Source: Desulfobulbaceae bacterium
GTDB lineage: Bacteria > Desulfobacterota > Desulfobulbia > Desulfobulbales > Desulfocapsaceae
Direction: 5' to 3'
Assembly (NCBI GenBank): GCA_024643445.1
Contig: JAHEMX010000310.1
Location: 1 to 5,132 of the forward strand
Length of the DNA stretch: 5,132 bases
In this document: in pieces, positions 1 through 5,132 of the stretch
Position numbering within the stretch: the stretch's first letter is position 1
Layout: each line of letters opens with the position of its first letter
Notes under the pieces: model-generated
Database searches by the model: none
The model's input: only the letters and a program-made list of their open reading frames with translations
What the model was told of the DNA's origin: nothing
Made by a program: the position numbers and the translations under genes

Positions 1-15
1 AGGTCTGAACGCAGG

Positions 16-38
16 AAAAAGGCACCTTTTGAGGTACC
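16..38 (-). terminator. Rho-independent terminator of the galB-ligK unit
   Basis: Read on the minus strand, positions 38 to 21 form a 7-bp stem (GGTACCT pairing with AGGTGCC, one U-G wobble) around a CAAA loop, followed directly by five T residues at 20-16. It begins about 33 bases after the ligK stop codon, the expected place for an intrinsic terminator ending the two-gene minus-strand unit. The stem is short but the T tract follows it immediately. Confidence 0.65.
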
Positions 39-70
39 GCCGCGCATCCATGTACAGTTTATTCCCGAAT

Positions 71-748
71 TCATGAGCGGTATTTGAGTCCTTTGTTCCG
101 GAGTTTATCGCGCATGTCATAGATATCAAGACCAAGTTCCCCCGCCTTCAGGCGTGCCCTGGTCTGATTTTCCTTTTCTTCTCTGGCCCGGGTCTTCTGC
201 AGCACCTCTTCGGCTTCGTCCCTGCGCACCACGACGACGCCATCGTCGTCTGCGATGATGATGTCACCCGGATTGATGAGTGCTCCGGCACAGACCACCG
301 GTACATTTACCGAACCGAGTGTCTCCTTGACGGTACCCTGCGCGCAGACCGCCTTCGACCAGACAGGAAAACCGAGTTCTTCCAGTGCCCTGATATCCCG
401 GCATCCGGCGTCAATGACCAGACCCCGCACACCGCGAAAGAGAAGCGAGCTCGCCAGTAATTCACCAAAATAGCCGGCATCGGAGGGCGATGTAGGCGCC
501 ACCACCAGGATATCTCCGTCCTGGCATTGCTCGACAGCAACGTGAATCATCCAGTTGTCGGCGGGTGGAATCGAAACCGTTACCGCTGAACCGGCAATGT
601 GCGCGCCGGGGTAGATCGGCCGCATACAGGAGGCGAGCAGCCCCCGGCGGCCTTGTGCTTCATGAACCGTTGCCACGCCGAAAGAGGCAAATGCATCGGT
701 AACGGCTTTGTCCGCACGAACGATATTTTCTATGACCACGTTATTCAT
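71..748 (-). CDS. ligK: 4-carboxy-4-hydroxy-2-oxoadipate aldolase / oxaloacetate decarboxylase (RraA fold)
   Basis: This 225-residue protein matches the metal-dependent class II HMG/CHA aldolases (LigK, GalC, ProA), which cleave 4-carboxy-4-hydroxy-2-oxoadipate to pyruvate and oxaloacetate, usually also split 4-hydroxy-4-methyl-2-oxoglutarate and decarboxylate oxaloacetate. They are cytosolic oligomers. Visible hallmarks are a GELLASS loop at residues 95-101, IDAGCRD at 112-118, the acid-X20-Arg-Asp spacing (E96, R117, D118) expected for the pyruvate and metal site, FPVWSK at 127-132, a GSVNVPVVCAG stretch near 145-155, and a GLDIYDMRDKL-like tail near 206-216. Length is normal for the family. 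The ATG lies inside the stop of galB (ATGA, 4-base overlap) with only a weak Shine-Dalgarno, so translation is probably coupled. A plain RraA RNase E inhibitor is unlikely because of the C-terminal tail and the GalB neighbour. Confidence 0.88.
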   Translation of the reverse strand: MNNVVIENIVRADKAVTDAFASFGVATVHEAQGRRGLLASCMRPIYPGAHIAGSAVTVSIPPADNWMIHVAVEQCQDGDILVVAPTSPSDAGYFGELLASSLLFRGVRGLVIDAGCRDIRALEELGFPVWSKAVCAQGTVKETLGSVNVPVVCAGALINPGDIIIADDDGVVVVRRDEAEEVLQKTRAREEKENQTRARLKAGELGLDIYDMRDKLRNKGLKYRS

Positions 749-1479
749 GACAATTCATCCACGGTTTTGGGGAAAATGGACTGGAAGGCCTCTGCGTAAC
801 GAGCCGGCCGGCCGCCGGCCTGGCCTCCAGAGTTTCGACGGAACTGGTTGCCCCGGTTCTCGGCAACGTTGGTGTAATAGGCCCAGAGATGCTCCTGGCC
901 CTGCATGCATTCAATGGCTGCCTGCTTTTTCCCCCAGACATCGGTGATATCGAGGATAATATCAGGTTTCCAATGGCATTGCTCGGTCTGGTGAGGCTCG
1001 AAAAGATAGACCTGGGGGGCGCCCAGTATCTTCTCGCCCGGTTTGTGGCCCCAGGCCTGCGCAATCATCCGGGCATCCAGCGTCATTCTTGTCGCGGCTG
1101 GATGATCGGTATTATAGGGGTCCTCCAGGGAATGGCTGACGACGAAGGCGGGCTGAACCTTTCTGAATACATCCACCAGCCGGTTCATGGCTTTCTCGTC
1201 GATCTGCAGCGGGTAATCGCCGAGATCAAAACAGATGAGCTCCGAGACGCCCAGGACTTCTGCCGCTGCCCGGGCCTCGTCTTTGCGGGCCTCCTTGACG
1301 CGTTCGAGCGTCATGCCCTGCTGTTTCCAGAGTTTGGCGGATTCCCCGCGCTCGCCAAAACTCAGGCAGACAACGGTGATATCATATCCCTTTTCAGCAT
1401 GGGCGGCGATTGCCCCGCCTGCCCGCCAGACGAAATCGGCCGCGTGCGCACTGACTATTAAGGCTGTTTTTTTACTCAT
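745..1479 (-). CDS. galB: 4-oxalomesaconate hydratase, PIG-L/LmbE family
   Basis: This 244-residue cytosolic protein has the PIG-L/LmbE fold but resembles GalB of the Pseudomonas putida gallate pathway, a zinc-dependent hydratase adding water to 4-oxalomesaconate to give 4-carboxy-4-hydroxy-2-oxoadipate. The N-terminal strand ends in SAHAADFVWRAGGAIA (10-25), where deacetylases of the fold normally read AHPDDE. H12 and D15 are probable zinc ligands, with H126 in the NTDHPAAT segment (123-130) as the third. SFGERGES (40-47) and the C-terminal GGRPARYAEAF (222-232) also fit the hydratase group. The start at 1479 is chosen because GGAG lies 7 bases upstream and the protein then begins directly with the first strand; the frame stays open to 1623, but that 48-residue extension looks like untranslated leader. 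The gene overlaps ligK by 4 bases, and the product would feed LigK directly. A deacetylase of unknown substrate is the main alternative. Confidence 0.82.
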   Translation of the reverse strand: MSKKTALIVSAHAADFVWRAGGAIAAHAEKGYDITVVCLSFGERGESAKLWKQQGMTLERVKEARKDEARAAAEVLGVSELICFDLGDYPLQIDEKAMNRLVDVFRKVQPAFVVSHSLEDPYNTDHPAATRMTLDARMIAQAWGHKPGEKILGAPQVYLFEPHQTEQCHWKPDIILDITDVWGKKQAAIECMQGQEHLWAYYTNVAENRGNQFRRNSGGQAGGRPARYAEAFQSIFPKTVDELS

Positions 1480-1504
1480 GGGAAAACTCCATATCATCAG
1501 GATT

Positions 1505-1520
1505 GCCGGGAAACCCCGGC
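1505..1520 (-). promoter_or_regulatory. Short GC hairpin in the presumed galB leader
   Basis: GCCGGG at 1505-1510 pairs with CCCGGC at 1515-1520 across a four-base loop. It lies 26 bases upstream of the galB start, just before its Shine-Dalgarno, so if transcribed it would fold in the 5' leader. There is no T tract, so it is not an intrinsic terminator. Function is unknown. Confidence 0.3.
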
Positions 1521-1535
1521 GGAAGATCGAGTGAA

Positions 1536-1556
1536 CGGCCACACCATACATGGCCG
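1536..1556 (-). promoter_or_regulatory. Second leader hairpin upstream of galB
   Basis: CGGCCA at 1536-1541 is the reverse complement of TGGCCG at 1551-1556, with a nine-base loop. With the hairpin at 1505-1520 it makes two tandem GC-rich stems in the leader of the minus-strand unit. No riboswitch class is recognisable; a chance occurrence is possible. Confidence 0.25.
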
Positions 1557-1634
1557 GTGAGCAAATGACAACGTAAGCAAGGATTAAAATGATGTAAACC
1601 CTGAAAAAATATTTCTTGCCCAAAAGAGTGCGAG

Positions 1635-1640
1635 ATAATA
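1635..1640 (-). promoter_or_regulatory. Possible -10 box for the galB-ligK unit
   Basis: On the minus strand this reads TATTAT, five of six matches to the sigma-70 -10 consensus. No good -35 lies 16-18 bases upstream; that space is occupied by the inverted repeat at 1648-1667, which could suit an activator-dependent or operator-controlled promoter. It would give a leader of roughly 150 bases. Weak single-motif evidence. Confidence 0.25.
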
Positions 1641-1647
1641 CCTTGTA

Positions 1648-1667
1648 GTCATTCCTTCTGGAATGAC
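1648..1667. promoter_or_regulatory. Perfect inverted repeat, candidate operator
   Basis: GTCATTCC (1648-1655) and GGAATGAC (1660-1667) are exact reverse complements separated by four bases. The dyad lies between the two divergent units, seven bases upstream of a possible minus-strand -10. Its size suits a dimeric helix-turn-helix regulator; the TTCC/GGAA core would fit several families, including IclR or GntR types common in aromatic catabolism, but the family cannot be assigned and no regulator gene is present in the window. It lacks a T tract, so it is not a terminator. Confidence 0.4.
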
Positions 1668-1853
1668 AGGCTGGCCCGGACTTGTCGCCAGTAATGTTCT
1701 ATCCTGGCAGAACGCTGCATATGATGATCGGATTCAGGTGCAAATCGAATTGTGCATTGATTCTGCGCTCCAGGTGTCATCGTCTTTCCGATCAGTTTTT
1801 ACAGACAACATCCGATGAGAAGTACTATGGCAAGTAGCAAACAACACAAAATC

Positions 1854-1861
1854 AGAGGAGG
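1854..1861 (+). promoter_or_regulatory. Strong Shine-Dalgarno of tctC
   Basis: AGAGGAGG lies six bases before the ATG at 1868, a near-ideal ribosome binding site. It fixes the tctC start and fits the high expression normally needed for a periplasmic binding protein. Confidence 0.8.
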
Positions 1862-1867
1862 ATACCA

Positions 1868-2974
1868 ATGAAGCTGAGTAAAGCAGGATCCCGCATCCCC
1901 GGTATGGCGTTAGCTTTTGTTGCCGTTGCTTGTTTTGTCGCGGCTGTACCGCTGTCAGCCCTCGCCGCTGTTGACTTTTCCGGCAAGCGGATCGAGTGGA
2001 TAGTTCCCTTCAGCGCAGGGGGCGGCTCGAGCCAGTGGGCCCAGTTCCTGGCCCCGCTGCTTTCCGAGCAGCTGCCCGGGAAACCGGCCATCGCCGTACA
2101 GAACATTCCCGGCGGCGGCTCGACCAAAGGCGCCAACCAGTTCGCCCTGCGCGCCAAACCGGACGGGCTGACCATACTCGGAACCTCCGGGTCGACACAA
2201 TTTCCCTACCTGCTTGGCGACAAGCGGGTCCAGTATGAATACAAGGACTGGCACCTGATCATGGCGACTCCGACCGGCGGGGTTTTCTATGTCAGCTCCG
2301 ACCTGGGTATTAAATCCGCCAAGGATCTGATGCAGCTCAAAGGCAAGGACCTTATCTACGGCAGCCAGGGTGCGGACTCCCTTGACCTGGTACCCCTGCT
2401 GGCCTTTGAACTGCTCGGCCTCGATGTCAAGGCCGTATTCGGCATGAAAGGACGCGGCGACGGGCGGCTCGCTTTCGAGCGCGGGGAAGTGAATCTCGAT
2501 TACCAGACCTCGGCCGCGTACCTGAAAAACTCCGTTCCGCTGGTTGAAAGCGGCAAGGCCATTCCGATATTTTCCTGGGGTACCATGGATGACAACGGCA
2601 AAATCGTGCGTGATCCAACTTTCCCCGATCTTCCCAGTTTCCCGGAAGCTTACGAAATGGCCAAGGGTGAGAGGCCGTCCGGTGATGCCTGGGATGCCTG
2701 GAAGGCCTTTTACGTTTCCGGATTTCCCGTTCAGAAGATGATCTTTCTGCCCAAGGGCACCCCTCCTGAGATCGTCGAGGCCTGGCGGGCAGCAGCAAAG
2801 GCCATGATATCCGCACCTGATTTTGCCGCCAAGGCTGAAAAAATCCTCGGCTCCTACCCGCAGGCGGTGGGGCAACCTGCTGAGATAATGAAGGAGCAGG
2901 CAATCACGGTCACCCCGGCAGCCAAGGAATGGATCAGAAACTGGCTGACAACTAAATACCACGTAGAACTCTGA
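1868..2974 (+). CDS. tctC: TTT-family periplasmic substrate-binding protein (TctC/Bug)
   Basis: This 368-residue protein is a Bug/TctC-type extracytoplasmic receptor, which captures a carboxylate in the periplasm and delivers it to TctA/TctB. A Sec signal peptide is clear: K2, K5 and R9, a hydrophobic core at about 11-29, and a likely cleavage after ALA (31-33). The mature part starts with the family pattern: WIVPFSAGGGSS at 44-55 and NIPGGGSTKGANQFA from about residue 79, the two loops that hold the ligand carboxylate, then KPDGLTILGTSG and a TTT-type C-terminal lobe (FLPKGTPPEIVEAWRAA). At 368 residues it is somewhat longer than the usual 320-330. The Asp and Arg common after the first glycine loop (GGGxDxxxR) are Ser55 and Gln59 here, so ligand preference may differ. 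The substrate cannot be read from sequence. It precedes the permease gene with a terminator between them. Confidence 0.9.
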   Translation: MKLSKAGSRIPGMALAFVAVACFVAAVPLSALAAVDFSGKRIEWIVPFSAGGGSSQWAQFLAPLLSEQLPGKPAIAVQNIPGGGSTKGANQFALRAKPDGLTILGTSGSTQFPYLLGDKRVQYEYKDWHLIMATPTGGVFYVSSDLGIKSAKDLMQLKGKDLIYGSQGADSLDLVPLLAFELLGLDVKAVFGMKGRGDGRLAFERGEVNLDYQTSAAYLKNSVPLVESGKAIPIFSWGTMDDNGKIVRDPTFPDLPSFPEAYEMAKGERPSGDAWDAWKAFYVSGFPVQKMIFLPKGTPPEIVEAWRAAAKAMISAPDFAAKAEKILGSYPQAVGQPAEIMKEQAITVTPAAKEWIRNWLTTKYHVEL

Positions 2975-2991
2975 TTCTCTTCTCAGCAAAA

Positions 2992-3028
2992 AAAAATGGG
3001 CGTCTGTACGGAAAGGCGCCCATTTTTC
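2992..3028 (+). terminator. Hairpin terminator or attenuator between tctC and tctAB
   Basis: AAAAATGGGCG (2992-3002) pairs exactly with CGCCCATTTTT (3017-3027), 11 bp, extendable by three inner pairs (one a T-G wobble) to leave an eight-base loop. A-rich and T-rich flanks make it a textbook intrinsic terminator that could work in both directions. It starts 17 bases after the tctC stop and ends about 58 bases before tctAB. With no obvious promoter in between, partial read-through would give much more binding protein than permease, and the 3' hairpin could also stabilise tctC mRNA. Confidence 0.8.
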
Positions 3029-3085
3029 TGGTAAAAGACCACTCCTGACAGGCGAAACCGTCTTCATAGTTGAGGGAAAAACGAA

Positions 3086-5065
3086 ATGATTGAGGCCCTG
3101 TTTTCAGCACTCCAGGTCGTTACGAGCGGCACCCATCTGCTTTATCTGGCGGCTGGGGTTTCCCTGGGACTGGCCATCGGCATCCTGCCCGGTCTGGGCG
3201 GCATAGCGGGGTTATCCCTGCTGTTGCCCTTTATCTATGGTATGGAGCCGATTTCAGCGCTGGCCATGCTGATCGGCCTGGTTGCGGTGATTCCCACCTC
3301 GGATACCTTTACTTCGGTACTGATGGGCATTCCCGGCTCCAGCGCCTCCCAGGCGACGGTCCTGGATGGTTTTCCCCTGGCCAAAAAAGGGCAGGCGGCC
3401 CGGGCGCTGAGCGCTGCCTTTGCGGCCTCGCTGTTTGGCGGCCTATTCGGCGCGGCGGTGCTGACCGGGTTTATTCTGATTGCCCGGCCGGTAATTCTGG
3501 CATTCGGCTCCGCGGAGTTGTTCATGCTCGCGGTCATGGGGTTGAGCATGGTCGGTGTTCTTGCCGGGAAGAGTCTCTCCAAGGGGTTGGCCGCCTGCGG
3601 TCTCGGACTGCTGATCGGCAGTATCGGCGGGGCACCGGCCACCGGCGAATACCGGATTTCTTTCGATACCCTCTACCTGATGGACGGCATCCCGCTGGTC
3701 ATCGTCGGCCTCGGCATCTTCGCCTTTCCCGAGATTATCGATCTGGCCCGCCAGAACCGGACGATCGCCAAGTCCAACGTTCTCGGCAAAGGCTGGCTCG
3801 ATGGCTTGAAGGACATGATCCACCACCGCTGGCTCTGTTTACGCTGTGCGACGATCGGTTGCCTGGTCGGCGCGCTGCCCGGTCTTGGCGGCAGTGTTGT
3901 CGACTGGATTGCCTATGGGCATGTAGTCCAGGCGGCCAAGGATAAATCGAAATTCGGCACGGGAGACATCCGTGGCGTCCTGGCACCGGAATCCGCCAAT
4001 AACGCCAAGGAAGGGGGGGCGCTGATTCCGACACTGCTCTTCGGTATCCCCGGATCCGGCGGTATGGCGGTCTTTCTTGGCGGTATGGTGCTGATCGGCA
4101 TGGAGCCGGGACCGTCAATGGTCGGTGCCGATCTTGATGTGACTTACGCCATCATCTGGTCGCTTGCCCTGGCGAATGTTATCGGGGCGGGTTCGTGTCT
4201 CCTCCTGTCGCCTGCCGTCGCGCGTCTGACCACCATTCCCTACGGCTACATGGCGCCGTTCATGATTCTGGTAATTTCCTTCGCCTCATTCCAGGCCTCC
4301 CGAGATTTCTATGATCTGCTTACCCTGCTGGCGGTTGGGCTGCTGGGGGTGGGCATGAAGCGGTTTGAATGGCCCCGCCCTGCTTTTCTGATCGGGTTCG
4401 TGCTGGCGGACAATACCGAAACGTATCTCTACCAGGCTCTGCAGTTTTATGAGTGGGGTTTTCTGCTCAAGCCCGGCGTCATTATCATCGGCTGCCTGGC
4501 GGCGATCTCGATCTGGATGGGCAGCAGAAATCCTCCCGATAATCCCGTCGTATCAGAAGAAGAGAAAAAATCCCATGCGGTCAACCGGAAACCTCAGCTC
4601 GCTTTTGCCGGCGGGATCTTCCTGTTTTTTCTTCTTGGCCTGGTCGATGCGTTCCAGCACTCGTTTCTGGGCGGGGTATTTACCGGCGGGGTGTCGGCCG
4701 TGATGCTGCTCTTTTCAGGCATCGTCATCTGGCAGCTGGCAACCGGGGATGTCGATGCCCCGGTCAATTATGATCATGAAGTTTCCGGGGAGCACGTAGA
4801 CGTTAAAAACGTCGCCAGCCTCGGCCACTATATCTACTGGTTTATCGCATTTATCATCGGGGTGGCACTGTTCGGCTTCCTCATTGCCCTGGTGCTTTTT
4901 TTCGTCGCCTTTATTCGCGCCAAAACCGATGCGTCCTGGTTGAAAATCATCATCCTGACTGGTGCCGCCGCCCTCAGCGTCACTATACTGGCGCACTTCA
5001 TGGTCCTGGATTTTCCGCGCGGCGTGCTGCAGAACCTTGTCGATCTGCCGTGGCCGCTGCGATAA
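3086..5065 (+). CDS. TTT transporter permease, TctA fused to a C-terminal TctB-like domain
   Basis: This 659-residue inner-membrane protein joins both membrane subunits of a tripartite tricarboxylate transporter. Residues 1-480 are TctA: GILPGLGG at 32-39 and VLMGIPGSS at 78-86 are echoed by GALPGLGG at 262-269 and LLFGIPGSGG at 318-326, the two-fold internal repeat of the family, followed by the typical APESANNAKEGG region at 300-311. TctA alone is about 500 residues. After a charged linker (481-503, rich in Glu and Lys) come about four further hydrophobic segments (near 505-522, 528-550, 583-610, 618-640), ending in a DFPRGV/LPWPLR tail typical of TctB, normally a separate protein of about 150 residues. 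GAGGG nine bases before the ATG supports the start. Uptake would be driven by an ion gradient, with ligand delivered by the upstream TctC. I see no frameshift. A long TctA with an unrelated tail is a less likely reading. Confidence 0.9.
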   Translation: MIEALFSALQVVTSGTHLLYLAAGVSLGLAIGILPGLGGIAGLSLLLPFIYGMEPISALAMLIGLVAVIPTSDTFTSVLMGIPGSSASQATVLDGFPLAKKGQAARALSAAFAASLFGGLFGAAVLTGFILIARPVILAFGSAELFMLAVMGLSMVGVLAGKSLSKGLAACGLGLLIGSIGGAPATGEYRISFDTLYLMDGIPLVIVGLGIFAFPEIIDLARQNRTIAKSNVLGKGWLDGLKDMIHHRWLCLRCATIGCLVGALPGLGGSVVDWIAYGHVVQAAKDKSKFGTGDIRGVLAPESANNAKEGGALIPTLLFGIPGSGGMAVFLGGMVLIGMEPGPSMVGADLDVTYAIIWSLALANVIGAGSCLLLSPAVARLTTIPYGYMAPFMILVISFASFQASRDFYDLLTLLAVGLLGVGMKRFEWPRPAFLIGFVLADNTETYLYQALQFYEWGFLLKPGVIIIGCLAAISIWMGSRNPPDNPVVSEEEKKSHAVNRKPQLAFAGGIFLFFLLGLVDAFQHSFLGGVFTGGVSAVMLLFSGIVIWQLATGDVDAPVNYDHEVSGEHVDVKNVASLGHYIYWFIAFIIGVALFGFLIALVLFFVAFIRAKTDASWLKIIILTGAAALSVTILAHFMVLDFPRGVLQNLVDLPWPLR

Positions 5066-5132
5066 CGACGAGGCGGTTTTATCCCCTGCGTCTGATCCGG
5101 AGTCCGGGGGCGTCGTGCCGGATGACCGTCTC
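5066..5132. other. Short 3' end region without an identified gene
   Basis: After the tctAB stop there are 67 bases to the window edge. ATCCGG at 5095-5100 and CCGGAT at 5118-5123 form an inverted repeat without a visible T tract before the edge. An ATG at 5122 could begin a further gene, but too little sequence remains to judge. Confidence 0.4.

Larger units (their letters stand above)
1480..1867. other. Divergent intergenic control region
   Basis: This 388-base gap separates the minus-strand galB start from the plus-strand tctC start and must contain promoters for both units. I see no credible coding region, tRNA or sigma-54 -24/-12 site. The half nearer tctC has several short dyads: CTGGC at 1671 and 1704 with GCCAG at 1687, and GTTCT/AGAAC at 1696-1713 next to TATGAT at 1720-1725, a possible plus-strand -10 without a good -35. 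Another weak candidate is TTTACA at 1798-1803 with TACTAT after a 19-base spacer. No promoter can be assigned firmly. Confidence 0.7.

Noticed and set aside
889..1461. Plus-strand open frame of 190 codons opposite galB
   Set aside because: It lies wholly inside the galB coding region on the other strand, with no recognisable domain.
1480..1623. 48-residue N-terminal extension of galB with a hydrophobic stretch, possibly a signal or membrane anchor
   Set aside because: The family begins at the strand just after the internal ATG at 1479, which has its own GGAG at proper spacing; the extension covers the leader hairpins and fits no known PIG-L hydratase architecture.
1672..1688. TGGC element resembling a sigma-54 -24 box
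   Set aside because: There is no GC at the required distance for the -12 element.
1696..1713. GTTCT/AGAAC dyad as a LysR-type operator
   Set aside because: The arms are only five bases and the symmetry does not match a T-N11-A box; it is mentioned only as part of the intergenic description.
1919..1933. Possible lipobox around Cys22 of TctC
   Set aside because: The residues before the Cys (AVA) are a poor lipobox and the Cys sits in the middle of the hydrophobic core; a normal signal peptidase I site (ALA) follows at 31-33.
1955..3067. Long minus-strand open frame (370 codons) opposite tctC
   Set aside because: It is antisense to a clear TctC gene, spans its terminator hairpin, has a composition typical of a GC-rich shadow frame and resembles no protein family.

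Overview
The window looks like part of a chromosome from a Gram-negative bacterium, probably Pseudomonadota or Desulfobacterota. This is inferred from moderately high GC, a Sec-exported periplasmic binding protein and a tripartite tricarboxylate transporter (TTT). The genus cannot be read from the sequence. It holds four complete protein genes in two divergent transcription units and no RNA gene, mobile element or CRISPR array.

Left half (minus strand, 71-1479): two translationally coupled genes, joined by a 4-base ATGA overlap. The upstream gene is a PIG-L/LmbE-fold protein of the GalB (4-oxalomesaconate hydratase) type. The downstream gene is an RraA-fold 4-carboxy-4-hydroxy-2-oxoadipate (CHA) aldolase (LigK/GalC/ProA type). 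These are the last two steps of the protocatechuate 4,5-cleavage and gallate pathways: 4-oxalomesaconate is hydrated to CHA, then CHA is cleaved to pyruvate and oxaloacetate. A compact rho-independent terminator closes the unit at 16-38.

Middle (1480-1867): a 388-base divergent intergenic region with no gene. It holds a perfect 8+8 inverted repeat (1648-1667) next to a possible minus-strand -10 box, two short hairpins in the presumed leader of the galB unit, and a strong Shine-Dalgarno for the right-hand unit.

Right half (plus strand, 1868-5065): a TctC/Bug-family periplasmic binding protein, then a strong hairpin terminator, then a 659-residue membrane protein that carries the large TctA permease and, at its C-terminus, a TctB-like four-helix segment. 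A complete TTT importer is thus encoded by two genes instead of three.

The simplest combined reading, which is inference, is that the TTT system imports an aromatic acid or a polycarboxylate that is finally degraded by GalB and LigK to pyruvate and oxaloacetate. No ring-cleavage dioxygenase, dehydrogenase, tautomerase or regulator lies inside the window, so the upstream chemistry and true substrate remain open.
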